DNA from: DATFTE01 sp963840665
Lineage (GTDB): Bacteria > Acidobacteriota > Terriglobia > Terriglobales > Acidobacteriaceae
Direction of reading: 5' to 3'
Assembly (NCBI GenBank): GCA_963840665.1
Contig: CAWIZO010000002.1
Location: forward strand, 381,771 to 445,770
Length of the DNA stretch: 64,000 nt
The position numbers and the translations under genes were made by a program. Positions 36,894 to 45,760 of this stretch are shown in pieces. The notes under the pieces were generated by a model, which saw only the letters and a list, made by a program, of their open reading frames with translations, made no database searches and had not been told where the DNA came from. Each line of letters starts with the position of its first letter. Position 1 is the first letter of the stretch.

Positions 36894-36951
36894 TGTAGGG
36901 CGGACATTCCTGTCCGCCTCTCTAGACGCGGGCAGGAATGCCCGCGCTACA
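36894..36951. repeat. Double hairpin repeat (gcgggcaggaatgcccgc type)
   Basis: Two perfect hairpins lie side by side: ggcggacattcctgtccgcc (36899-36918) and gcgggcaggaatgcccgc (36928-36945). The whole block is bounded by gtaggg and gctaca. The units resemble each other in the loop word attcct/aggaat. Part of the short hairpin family of the window. Confidence 0.7.
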
Positions 36952-36963
36952 CCTGAACTGCTT

Positions 36964-37413
36964 TTACTCTTCGTGGGACAGCGGGGCGCCGTCGGGGCCT
37001 ACCTGGGCCTCCGTGTGTTTGCCGTTGGTTGTGATCTGGGCTTCGTAGGCGACCAGTTTGTCATGTTTGGTGACGGATTCGACTTTCACGATCTTTCCCT
37101 TCCCTGCTTTGCTTTGCAGTCCTGCTTTTACTGCGGCAGGTAGCGCGTCGAAGTTGACTTGCTCTTCGACTTCGACGATGGCGCCAGTTGCGTCCATCAG
37201 AATGTCTTTGCTGTGGCCGTCAACTGTCATCTCGGCTTCGTAAAAAGTCTGGCCATTTTCTCTTTCCTGCGAGAAGCCGCGAATGGTGGCGGTTTGCGCC
37301 TGGACGGTTTTCTCTACCGCCGGAGGGAGAGCGGAGCGCTGGATTTTTTTCTCCTGAGCAATGGCGCACAGGGACAGGAACAGGGCGAGACTGATGAGCA
37401 GTGTCTTCTTCAT
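36964..37413 (-). CDS. Exported PepSY-like protein
   Basis: 149 residues: signal peptide (LISLALFLSLCAIA), then two PepSY-like repeats. The repeats show LPPAVEKTVQAQ with YEAEMTVDGHSKDI, and LPAAVKAGLQSK with YEAQITTNGKHTEA. Such proteins are periplasmic and often bind or restrain partner proteins; no peptidase is nearby. Intact, with a normal ribosome-binding site (GGAAAACCCG) upstream. Confidence 0.85.
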   Translation of the reverse strand: MKKTLLISLALFLSLCAIAQEKKIQRSALPPAVEKTVQAQTATIRGFSQERENGQTFYEAEMTVDGHSKDILMDATGAIVEVEEQVNFDALPAAVKAGLQSKAGKGKIVKVESVTKHDKLVAYEAQITTNGKHTEAQVGPDGAPLSHEE

Positions 37414-37475
37414 CGGGTTTTCCTTGCTCGTAGTCTCGCGGGTTGAGGCTTAAGGGAGGCTGAACAAAGCGAAAT

Positions 37476-37580
37476 GCAGATTCCTCCCTGCGGTCGGAAT
37501 GACAATGGTGAGAGTGGTGTGACCTGCGGCGGTCTGCGTTTGGACAGACGCGGGCGAGGCCGCCCGCGCCACATTTGATC
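37476..37580. repeat. CATTCCGA element (copy 5) with a GCGCGGGC hairpin
   Basis: 37476-37503 is a reverse copy of the CATTCCGA/GGAATCTGC repeat and 37545-37580 is a hairpin (cgcgggc...gcccgcg) ending in ccacatttgatc. The pair in the same order and orientation, read as the complement, forms the core of the 137-bp direct repeat at 28.1-28.4 kb. Confidence 0.7.
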
Positions 37581-37586
37581 AAGCTT

Positions 37587-38315
37587 TTATTTTGGATACC
37601 AGTCGAGCAGGCGGACTTCGATGCCGGTGCCTTCGAGGCCTTTCTGGAAGACCGAGAGATCAGAGCCTTTGTAGTGATAAGGGATCACGATTTTCGGATG
37701 GAAAGCTTTGACCGCGTCGGCGGCTTCGTCCGGAGGCATGGTGTAGGGGAGATTCATGCAGACGAAGGCGACATCGATATTTTTGAGGGCGCGCATTTCG
37801 GGGATGCCCTCGGTGTCTCCTGAGAAGTAGAAGCGCTTGCCGCCGTAAGTGAGGATGTAGCCGTTGCCGCGTCCTTTGTCGTGATAGAGCTTGCCGGGGG
37901 CGGGGCCGCGCTTGAGGTTGTACATGGGAATGGCTTCGATGGTCCAGTCATTCCACTTTTTGGTCTGGCCGTTGGAGATCGGCTTGGCGGTGGTGACGGT
38001 GGCGACGACGGCGGGCGGAGCCATGATCTCTGTGTCATGTTTGCTGACAGCAGCGATCGACTTAGGGTCCATATGGTCACCATGGATGTCAGTAATAAGG
38101 ATAAGGTCGGCGGGAGGAAGTCCGGCGAAATTGCCCGGCGCGGCGGGATCGAGATAGATGGTCTTTCCGGCAGCTTCGATGACAAGACTGGCGTGGTAGA
38201 TGGGCGTGATCTTGACCGGACCTGCGGAAGTGTCGAAAGTCTGCGTGGGACGCGCGGTTTGGGCGAACAGGGAAACCGAGAGAAGCAGAAACGCCAGGGT
38301 GGCGAGTATTTTCAT
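37587..38315 (-). CDS. Exported metallo-beta-lactamase-fold hydrolase (UlaG-like)
   Basis: About 242 residues with a signal peptide (ILATLAFLLLSVSLFAQ), start decided by GGAGATCGCTC before the ATG at 38315. The metal motif reads ITDIHGDHMDP near residue 80: the usual first His of HxHxDH is Asp. Further ligands may be in FSGDTEG and IPYHYKG. Relatives hydrolyse phosphoesters or lactones. The changed ligand makes the metal site uncertain. Confidence 0.8.
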   Translation of the reverse strand: MKILATLAFLLLSVSLFAQTARPTQTFDTSAGPVKITPIYHASLVIEAAGKTIYLDPAAPGNFAGLPPADLILITDIHGDHMDPKSIAAVSKHDTEIMAPPAVVATVTTAKPISNGQTKKWNDWTIEAIPMYNLKRGPAPGKLYHDKGRGNGYILTYGGKRFYFSGDTEGIPEMRALKNIDVAFVCMNLPYTMPPDEAADAVKAFHPKIVIPYHYKGSDLSVFQKGLEGTGIEVRLLDWYPK

Positions 38316-38411
38316 GAGCGATCTCCTGAGAACGGCCTCTCTAAAATACCGCAAAACGGGCCTTGCTACTCGGCCAGGTGGTCATTGACGATTGGCGACG
38401 CGGTCTCGGGG

Positions 38412-39040
38412 CTACAAATTCCGGAGAGCCGCTGCCGCTTTCTTGAGATCCTGCACCAAGGCCTCGCGCATGGTTTGCCGCGACTGCGGGTCGGGAGCGC
38501 GCAAGATTGCCGAGGGATGAAAAGTTGCGATGGTCTGCGAAGAGATAGAAGAGTTCAGGATTTTCCCGCGCTCGCGGGTGATGCGAAACTGTCGTCCGAA
38601 AACGGCTTGAGCCGCCGTCGCACCCAGGCAAACCGCAACCTTTGGCTTCACGGCCTCGAGTTCCGCATCGAGCCAGGGGCGGCAAGCTTTATCTCGGCGT
38701 AGCTGGGCTTCTTATGGATTCGCCGTATCCCTCTCTCGGCGGACGACCACTTGAAATGCTTGACAACATTCGTGACATACACCTGGGAGCGATCGATGCC
38801 GGCTTCGGCGAGAGCTTCGTCGAGTAGTTTGCCTGCCGGGCCGACGAACGGACGACCATCGCGATCCTCCTGGTCTCCCGGTTGTTCTCCCACCAACATG
38901 ATCGCCGCGCGTGAGCTGCCCTCGCCGAAAACCGTTTGAGTCGCATGCTTCCAGAGATCACAGGCACGACAGGCCTGCGCTTCCCGGCGCAAAGCAGGCA
39001 GGGTCGTCCCGGTTGGAATGTGGATTTTTATGGAAGGCAC
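38412..39040 (-). pseudogene. udgX: UdgX-type uracil-DNA glycosylase with one -1 frameshift
   Basis: Adding one base near 38687 restores a 209-residue family 4/X glycosylase that starts at GTG 39040. Motif A is GEQPGDQEDRDGRPF, with ACRACDLW upstream as part of the Fe-S cluster ligands (two more Cys, in the ACRPW segment and KVAVCLG, come from the restored frame). VTNVVKHFKW and the R-loop RRIHKK mark UdgX, whose loop His bonds covalently to the deoxyribose after uracil removal. The loop is GIRRIH rather than KRRIH. The C-terminal HPSAILR holds the motif B His. Only the frame change argues against function, and it lies in the word aaagctt, where one G may have been missed. Confidence 0.8.
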
Positions 39041-39051
39041 GGAGGGCGATC

Positions 39052-39552
39052 CTACGCCGCCTTGGCGCGTGTCCGAGCGGCCTTGCGCGCGGCTTCGCTG
39101 CGTGCTTCTTTGCCCTTGGTACGGACGGCTTTCATGGCTGCTCGAGAGCGCGCTGCCTTTCCGCGTTTCGCCGCAGTCTGGCGAGCCTGCCGCGACAGAG
39201 ATTCGCTCGATACTGCGCGATGACCTTCCCGCTTGAGCGCCTTGGTGGTCGCACGCGAACGTCGGGGCGAAGGCTTGCGGTTCGAGGAACTCTGTCCTTC
39301 ACGATTCTCACGGACCGCCTGCTCGCGCGTCTTGGCGGAAACTTTGCCTGCCGCTGGCGCCGGCAACTTCACTCCGGCACGCCGCGCCTTGGAGAGTCCG
39401 ATCGCAATGGCCTGCTTGGTGGAACGGGCGCCGTGCTTGCCCTCGCGTATGTGGTCAAACTCTTCTTTAACGAATTCTCCCGCTTGCGTGCTTGGAGATT
39501 TTCCTTCTCTGGCGTCTTCCCGCGCGCGCTCGAGTGTTTCCTTTTCCGGCAT
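39052..39552 (-). CDS. DUF6496 basic protein with a histone-like tail
   Basis: About 166 residues. The first ~65 hold the DUF6496 core: LERAREDAREGKSPSTQAG and GARSTKQAIAIGLSKARRAG. The rest is Lys/Arg/Ala-rich (AAKRGKAARSRAAMKAVRTK), like the tails of small histone H1-like proteins, so DNA or RNA contact is plausible. The ATG at 39552 has GGAGGATGTT upstream and is preferred. It lies between the glycosylase gene and a divergent DUF3175 gene, which often occur together. Confidence 0.8.
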   Translation of the reverse strand: MPEKETLERAREDAREGKSPSTQAGEFVKEEFDHIREGKHGARSTKQAIAIGLSKARRAGVKLPAPAAGKVSAKTREQAVRENREGQSSSNRKPSPRRSRATTKALKREGHRAVSSESLSRQARQTAAKRGKAARSRAAMKAVRTKGKEARSEAARKAARTRAKAA

Positions 39553-39724
39553 AACATCCTCCACTTCGCAGAATAAGTCTGCTTTATGCCGAGGGAAATC
39601 AGCCTCAGGCTGTAGTTTCGCCGGAAGACGACCTGAGGGAGGGCCGCGAATGTTGCACGACGAACGTTATTGCCTTGAAGAACGTGCCTCGCGCGAAGCG
39701 CATCACAGAGGCGTGGAGGTTGCC

Positions 39725-40012
39725 ATGCCGACAAAAAGCAGCAATCGTTGGGTTGCCAAGGTACACACCGATTCCACGCACCCTCCGAAGGGGCTCTTCA
39801 CCAAGAGCGCCGTGACGATCGCCCGGGAGTTGGCGTCGAAGCGCGTTTCTCCCAAAGGACCATCGTCAGGGATGAGGATGCTGAACTACTTCATCAACCG
39901 AGCAGGACGCGGCCTGAGTGCGCGGCGGAAGGCAACCCTGGAGCGTGCAAAGACATTGCTCTCTCAAAGGATCGCAGCGCAGAAAAAGAAGAGGACCTCC
40001 AAGAAAAGCTAG
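39725..40012 (+). CDS. DUF3175 protein
   Basis: 95 residues, basic, starting at an ATG behind GTGGAGG. The family signature covers most of it: RWVAKVHTDSTHPPKGLFTK, then RVSPKGPSSGMRMLNYFINR and RARKATLERAK-like basic helices (here RKATLERAKTLL). Role unknown; the protein is probably cytoplasmic and may bind nucleic acid. Divergent from the DUF6496 gene. Confidence 0.85.
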   Translation: MPTKSSNRWVAKVHTDSTHPPKGLFTKSAVTIARELASKRVSPKGPSSGMRMLNYFINRAGRGLSARRKATLERAKTLLSQRIAAQKKKRTSKKS

Positions 40013-40027
40013 CTGGCATGCGGTGGT

Positions 40028-42178
40028 TCACGAGCAGATCAACGCAACATCGGCGGCCTGGTTAAGCTGTAGCACTTCGATGGATTTGTCCCGCCGTTCC
40101 ACCAGCAGATCGAGGCTCGACGACCCGACCTCTAACCCCTTCATCGAGAGTTGAGAGATCTCGGGGGGAAGATACGGATCGGAGAAGCGCACGCAGCGCT
40201 CGACGCCGTCGACAGTCAATCCAAGACAGGCTTGCAGAAGCAGGAAAATCGCGGCTGCGGACCACGCCTGCGGGGAACACGCAACGGGATACAACGTGGG
40301 TCCCTCGCCGTCGCGGCGATGCAATCCGCAGAACAATTCTGGCAGGCGATGAAGGTCGACGTAGGCGCTGGCATCGGAGAGCGAGGAAAGAATGCGTGCG
40401 GCAAGTTCCTTGGTGCCATATTTCGAAAGTCCGGCGGCTATGAGCGCATTGTCATGGGGCCAGACCGAACCATTGTGGTAAGAAATCGGATTGTAGCGGA
40501 CCTCGCTCGAACCGAGCGTACGCACACCCCAACCAGAGAAAAGTTCGGGACCCAACAGTTGAGCGGAGACATGGCGCGCATGATCCACTTCCGCGATTTC
40601 GGTGAACAAGCAATGTCCCGCGTTGGAGGCTCGAACGCGGCACTGGCGCTTGTTCCCATCGAGCGCGATGGCATAGTTGTCGATCTCAGGACACCAGAAC
40701 GCTTCGTCAAAGTGCGCGCGCAGATTCCTAGCCTGCGCGGAAAGCATGTCTGCACGGCCCTCGTGCCCCAGTAACCGGGCCAGATCCGCAGCGCCGCGCT
40801 TCGCGGCATAAACATATCCTTGAACTTCGCACAAAGCGATTGGCGGCTCCGCGAGATTTCCATTGGCATGAAAGATGGAATCGTGGGAGTCTTTCCAGCC
40901 CTGCTGCACCAGGCCATTCACCGAACGCCGGTTGTATTCGACGAAGCCATCGCCGTCGCGGTCTCCATAACGATCGATCCAGTCGAGCGCGGCTTCGACA
41001 TTCGGCCAGATCGATTGGATGAACTCCAGGTCGGCAGTTCGCCGATAGTAGTCCGCGGCCAGCATCACGAACAAGGGGGTGGCGTCGACGCTTCCGTAAT
41101 AGAGCCCGAACGGGACCTCGCGGAGCAGGGCCATCTCGCCTTTGCGGATCTCGTGGACAATTTTTCCCGGCTCGGCGTCGGAACGTGGATCTTCCGACAC
41201 CGCCTGGGTTTCGGCGAGATAAGACAAGACGCCTTTCGCAATGGAAGGCGCAAGCCACAAGCACTCCATGGCGGTGATAATACCGTCGCGTCCGAACACC
41301 GTGCTGAACCAGGGAATGCCGGCGTAGGGATAGTTTTTCTCCGGATTTCCCCGAATCATGGTTTGCACGTCTGCCGCCGACCGGCTCATCCACTGGTTGA
41401 ACTGGTCGTTATTACTTTGAATTTCGCAGTGGTAAGAGTGGTGATCGCTCGAAGCATTCTTTCCTAGCGCGAACGCAGTACCCCAATCGGACACACGCTC
41501 CTTAGGGGCGCACGAAACCTCCAGAAAAAAAGTTTGCTCTTCTTTCACATTGAGATCGGCTCGGAAGACGATTACATCCTCGTCAATGCTTGCGGGAGCC
41601 GGAGTACAACAGATTTTACTTTTACGAATCCGCCCGTCCAAACCCTCGTAAGCCAACACCAGTTCATCCTGTGTCAAAGACGATGGCAGGCGGTTACCGC
41701 GCCGTTGCCTGGTTGTGCCCCGCACTTCGAAGATGTCTGCGAAGTCAGCCTGCACAGCGAGGCGCAGCCAAACGGTCAGGGGCGACAAACCGTAATTGGT
41801 GACACGAAACTTTTCATAGCATGCGCCCTCCCACAAGAATTTGGAGCGGTGCAGATGAAGAGTCCCGCGGGGAATGTGCACGCCCGAATTGGTCGTGAGA
41901 TCAACATTGGTGAGATCGGCGCTGAATAGAAAATTGTCGCGGCTAATGGTCGAACTCAACAGCAACGGCTGGCTATTTTCCAAGCGCAGAGCGAAATTGG
42001 AAAGGAATCGTGTGCCTTCGTAAAACAGGCCTTCCTCGCCTAGCCCCGACGGTTCAATATCTCCGTAGCGATTGAAAACCGCGAAGAGGTCTCCGTACTT
42101 CAGTACCTGCGGCCGATCGTCGACAGGTACTTCGGCCGTGGAGATGTAATACTTCTGCGTTACTACCAGTTCAGACAA
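40028..42178 (-). CDS. Amylo-alpha-1,6-glucosidase / glycogen debranching-like enzyme
   Basis: About 716 residues. The N-terminal ~200 match the beta-sandwich domain of bacterial debranching enzymes (GDE_N_bis: GDLFAVFNRYGDI, YEGTRFLSN) and the C-terminal (alpha/alpha)6 barrel has PWFSTVFGRDGIIT, GWKDSHDSI and YHNGSVWPHD, the glycosidase family GH15/GH133-like signatures. It acts on alpha-glucan branches. TTG at 42178 with CTGGAG upstream is the likely start; the gene overlaps the GT4 gene end by 8 bp, so the two are in one operon. Confidence 0.83.
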   Translation of the reverse strand: MSELVVTQKYYISTAEVPVDDRPQVLKYGDLFAVFNRYGDIEPSGLGEEGLFYEGTRFLSNFALRLENSQPLLLSSTISRDNFLFSADLTNVDLTTNSGVHIPRGTLHLHRSKFLWEGACYEKFRVTNYGLSPLTVWLRLAVQADFADIFEVRGTTRQRRGNRLPSSLTQDELVLAYEGLDGRIRKSKICCTPAPASIDEDVIVFRADLNVKEEQTFFLEVSCAPKERVSDWGTAFALGKNASSDHHSYHCEIQSNNDQFNQWMSRSAADVQTMIRGNPEKNYPYAGIPWFSTVFGRDGIITAMECLWLAPSIAKGVLSYLAETQAVSEDPRSDAEPGKIVHEIRKGEMALLREVPFGLYYGSVDATPLFVMLAADYYRRTADLEFIQSIWPNVEAALDWIDRYGDRDGDGFVEYNRRSVNGLVQQGWKDSHDSIFHANGNLAEPPIALCEVQGYVYAAKRGAADLARLLGHEGRADMLSAQARNLRAHFDEAFWCPEIDNYAIALDGNKRQCRVRASNAGHCLFTEIAEVDHARHVSAQLLGPELFSGWGVRTLGSSEVRYNPISYHNGSVWPHDNALIAAGLSKYGTKELAARILSSLSDASAYVDLHRLPELFCGLHRRDGEGPTLYPVACSPQAWSAAAIFLLLQACLGLTVDGVERCVRFSDPYLPPEISQLSMKGLEVGSSSLDLLVERRDKSIEVLQLNQAADVALICS

Positions 42179-43259
42179 CTTGCACTCCAGCGGTTTCTGG
42201 CAGCAGCAGGCGCGGCCGCAGGCCGACCAACTGCTCATAGACAGCTACGTAATCTTCCGCCATGCGCCGGGCGGTGAAGCGTTCTTCAAAACGCGATCGA
42301 CACTGCACACGATCGAGGCACCCTATCCTTTTTAGCGCTGCAACAGCCTCATCCACATCGTGCACGATATAGCCGTTCACTCCATCCTCAATCACTTCCG
42401 GCACCGAGCCTCGTGAGTAAGCAATCACTGGGGTGCCGCAAGCCATCGCCTCCATCATTACGATGCCGAACGGTTCCGGCCACTGGATGGGAAACAGCAG
42501 CGCCGCGGCATTTCCCAGGAATTCGTTCTTCTCAGCGTACCCGATTTCGCCGATGTATTCGATCAGTTCGTGATTCAGTTGTGCCTTGATGACTCTTTCG
42601 AAATATTCGCGGTCAGCGCGATCCACCTTGGCCGCAATCTTCAAGGGCATGCCGACGCGCTTGGCGATCGCGATGGCTTCATCCACTCCTTTTTCCGGAG
42701 AAATGCGCCCCAGAAAGGCGAGGTAGTTTCCCTCGCCCGCGCCGGGAAGCAGGCAGTCTTCTGGCATTCCGTGATACACCGTGGCTCGCCAGTTCACGCG
42801 CGGCAAAGGACGCCGCTGTGCGTCAGAAATCGAGATCAACGGCATGTCGCGGTACACGTCGTAGAGCGGAACCAGGTCCGGAAGATCCAGACGTCCGTGT
42901 AAGGTGGTTACATTCGCGACATGCTCCCGCCGGCTGAGTGGAAAATGCAAATAGTCGATGTGGAAATGGAGGATGTCGAATTCCTGCTTTCGCCGGAACA
43001 CTTCCTCCAGCAACAGCGTGTGATGCGCAAGGGGATCAATTACACGTGGACTTAAGCGCAGCGACTCGTGGCACACAGGAATCAAGCGGGCGCTGGTCAT
43101 CGAATCCCCGGACGCAAACAGTGTCACATCGTGACCCTGCCGGACCAGTTCTTCTGTAAGGTAAGAAACAATTCTTTCCGTGCCGCCGTATAACTTCGGC
43201 GGAACACACTCGTGAAGGGGCGCTACCTGGGCGATTCTCATGGGAGTTTTTGTCACCAT
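42171..43259 (-). CDS. GT4 glycosyltransferase
   Basis: About 362 residues. The GT-B start MRIAQVAPLHECVPPKLYGG and the donor-site segment FGIVMMEAMACGTPVIA near residue 260 identify the family. A retaining transferase of a nucleotide-sugar, probably to glucose or trehalose-like acceptor; position next to a debranching-type enzyme suggests alpha-glucan or maltose-like chain metabolism. The ATG at 43259 follows AAGG; a GTG six bases upstream and an ATG 18 bases downstream are alternatives. Confidence 0.87.
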   Translation of the reverse strand: MVTKTPMRIAQVAPLHECVPPKLYGGTERIVSYLTEELVRQGHDVTLFASGDSMTSARLIPVCHESLRLSPRVIDPLAHHTLLLEEVFRRKQEFDILHFHIDYLHFPLSRREHVANVTTLHGRLDLPDLVPLYDVYRDMPLISISDAQRRPLPRVNWRATVYHGMPEDCLLPGAGEGNYLAFLGRISPEKGVDEAIAIAKRVGMPLKIAAKVDRADREYFERVIKAQLNHELIEYIGEIGYAEKNEFLGNAAALLFPIQWPEPFGIVMMEAMACGTPVIAYSRGSVPEVIEDGVNGYIVHDVDEAVAALKRIGCLDRVQCRSRFEERFTARRMAEDYVAVYEQLVGLRPRLLLPETAGVQVV

Positions 43260-43335
43260 TCCCACCTTACGTCTGAGTCACGGAATCCTCCATCCTGTTG
43301 ATGCTGTATGGGGCGTCGAATGTTCGCGCTTTCGC

Positions 43336-44421
43336 CTACGCCGCCTCGGCCGAACCTTCCATGTGGCGTGAACTGCTTGCGGCCTTAAGTTCCGCCCGGG
43401 TTTTCGGCAAACATTCCGGATAGCGTTGTTGCAGAAAATGCAGTAGCTTTTCGCGCACCAGGCAACGCAAATCCCAGGCGCGGCCTCCATCCGACGCGCT
43501 CATCAAAGCGCGAAGCTCGAGCGTTCTGTCGTTCGCGTTTGTTACTTGCAAATTCCAAACCTTGCCATCCCACAACTCGGTCGATCGCAGAACGCGTTGC
43601 AACTCCTGACGCACCTCGTCAACCGGAACGGAGTAGTCCGCATAGAGAAAAACCGTTCCCAACAGGTCGGCGCTCTTGCGCGTCCAGTTCTGAAACGGCT
43701 TCTCGATGAAATACGAGATGGGCAAGACCAGGCGGCGAAGATCCCAGATGCGCACCACTACAAATGTCGTCGTGATTTCCTCAATCCATCCCCACTCGCC
43801 TTCGACAATCACGGCATCTTCCAGGCGGATGGGCTGAGTCAGGGCGATCTGCACGCCTGCGAGCAGGTTCGACAGCATGGTGCGGGCTGCCAGTCCAGCC
43901 ACGACCGCGGCCAACCCGGCGGACGCGAAAAGGCTCTCGCCCACGTGGCGAATCGAAGGGAAGGTCATCAGGATCGATGCAATGGCAAGCACGACGATCA
44001 TGATGTCCGCGATGCGCCGCAGCAGTTGCACTTGCGTTTGTACTCGCCGCGACGCCAAGGTCGAGGCGCCCGTCGAGTACCGGCCGGTGAGAACCGCCTC
44101 AATCACGTTCAGCATGGCAATCAGGAACCATGCGGTTGCGGCGATCAGGCCAATTCCGATCCCCCGGGCCAAGATCATCTGCACCCATACGTTCACCGGA
44201 AGGAACGGCACGATCACGATCTCGAGTAACAAGAACAGCAGAAGTCTTGCCGGCCTTTCGCTGTACAAAAGCGACTGTGCGAGCATGGTCTGCTTTCGCA
44301 GGTTGAGGCGTTTGGCGGCCCGGAACAACAGGGCATGAAGTAGCCGCGAAACCAGAAAAGCGACGACGACACCGCCCACGGACCATAGCGATAGGCGCCA
44401 ATCCCGCGACAGAAAATTCAT
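43336..44421 (-). CDS. MscS-family mechanosensitive channel
   Basis: 361 residues: about four membrane helices, then the MscS pore helix region (ASAGLAAVVAGLAARTMLSN near residue 190) and the beta domain QPIRLEDAVIVEGEWGWIEE with PISYFIEKPFQNW. Such channels open under membrane tension during osmotic downshift. Intact; start at ATG 44421. It is followed on the same strand by nothing for ~70 bp before the GT4 gene start and preceded by an AI-2E family gene. Confidence 0.88.
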   Translation of the reverse strand: MNFLSRDWRLSLWSVGGVVVAFLVSRLLHALLFRAAKRLNLRKQTMLAQSLLYSERPARLLLFLLLEIVIVPFLPVNVWVQMILARGIGIGLIAATAWFLIAMLNVIEAVLTGRYSTGASTLASRRVQTQVQLLRRIADIMIVVLAIASILMTFPSIRHVGESLFASAGLAAVVAGLAARTMLSNLLAGVQIALTQPIRLEDAVIVEGEWGWIEEITTTFVVVRIWDLRRLVLPISYFIEKPFQNWTRKSADLLGTVFLYADYSVPVDEVRQELQRVLRSTELWDGKVWNLQVTNANDRTLELRALMSASDGGRAWDLRCLVREKLLHFLQQRYPECLPKTRAELKAASSSRHMEGSAEAA

Positions 44422-44538
44422 CGAACCTGTGCTCCTTGCTGGTGTGTGCTATCTAAAAGATGCGTTCACTGGGCGTGAGGTGCGTAAAGGCGCGAGCGAT
44501 TCCTGGTTACCTAGGGTCTTCGCTGTAGAGGAGCGAGT

Positions 44539-45609
44539 TTATTCGAGCGCCGGCGTTGCATCGGCGTGCCGGAGTTGCTCGCGGATCATTCCGAACAAGA
44601 CCGACAATACCGATACGATGACCGGCCCCAGGAACAATCCCAGGAAGCCAAAGGCTTGGACCCCTCCCAGGATGGAAAACACCAGCACGAGCGGATGCAG
44701 TGCGACCCTCCCGCCTACCACCCACGGCCGGATAATGTTGTCGGCGGTGCTGACCACGGCGACTCCCCACACAAGAACGAAGATGCCCTTCCAGATGCCT
44801 CCGGCAAAAATCAAGTAGAGTCCTGCGGGAACCCAGATCAACGCAGCGCCGACAACCGGCACAACGGACGCAAGCGCAGCACACAGTCCAAGTAAGAGAG
44901 CGGACTGAGATCCTGCGATTGCCAGCGCGATGCTGGTCAAGACACCTTGCGCCACCCCCACGGACGCAATGCCGTACACGTTGGCGACAATGGTGTCGGA
45001 TATATTGCTGAATAACTTTCTCGCCAGCCCGGGCGGCAGGGGCAGGGCTTCCTCCGCCTCTTGAATCCATCCCCGACCATCCCTGAAGAAAAAGAAGACC
45101 ACCACGAGTGTCATCAGGGATTCCGCAACCAGGCGCGCAAAATTGCTCAGGATCAAAGCGCCAGAGCCCAAGACCCACACGCCAGCCTGCTGCACGTGAG
45201 AGGCGACCGCCCCGCGGATGTCGTATTTTGAGACATCGACCCAGCGCCCAATGAACTGCAGACCGCGCTCCGCGACGGCGGTCAAGAACAAGGCGAATCC
45301 GCCTTGCTCGGCGCTCTGACGCGTCAGGTATTGGGCAGCGTTGACAGCCTCCTTTGCAACCAGCGCGATGATGATGAAGAGAGGGACGCCAAAGAGAAAG
45401 AGCAAAGCCAGAGTGGATAGGAGTGCAGCCTTCGCGGGTTTTCCTTTTGTCCGTTCCAGGATTCTTTGATAGGCGGGATAGAAGACGACGGCGAGGATAA
45501 TTGCCGCCGCAAACGGATAAAAGAACGGCTGCGCGATCACTAACGCAAATCCCAACACAATGAGGGTCAGGATCCCCAGGAACCAAAGAGTTGTCCGCTT
45601 GCTATACAT
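44539..45609 (-). CDS. AI-2E/YdiK-family transporter
   Basis: 356 residues with eight hydrophobic helices; the two helix pairs at the N-terminus (FLGILTLIVLGFALVIAQPF) and the C-terminal block (PVVGAALIWVPAGLYLI, GPVIVSVLSVLFGMI) are typical of the PF01594 family. Members export or exchange signalling or small ions; the substrate of this one is unknown. An ATG at 45609 starts the reading frame. Confidence 0.88.
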   Translation of the reverse strand: MYSKRTTLWFLGILTLIVLGFALVIAQPFFYPFAAAIILAVVFYPAYQRILERTKGKPAKAALLSTLALLFLFGVPLFIIIALVAKEAVNAAQYLTRQSAEQGGFALFLTAVAERGLQFIGRWVDVSKYDIRGAVASHVQQAGVWVLGSGALILSNFARLVAESLMTLVVVFFFFRDGRGWIQEAEEALPLPPGLARKLFSNISDTIVANVYGIASVGVAQGVLTSIALAIAGSQSALLLGLCAALASVVPVVGAALIWVPAGLYLIFAGGIWKGIFVLVWGVAVVSTADNIIRPWVVGGRVALHPLVLVFSILGGVQAFGFLGLFLGPVIVSVLSVLFGMIREQLRHADATPALE

Positions 45610-45760
45610 GCAGCTTCATAAGTCAAATGTTAGACGCGCGCTCCAGCTTCAGCAGAAGATTAGGACGCCCGCTCCAGCTTCGACACTGGCAAAACGCACA
45701 GGTGCACTGGCGTGTCTGCACATCTACTGCGCTGTCAATCAACCGTGCAAACTCTTACTG

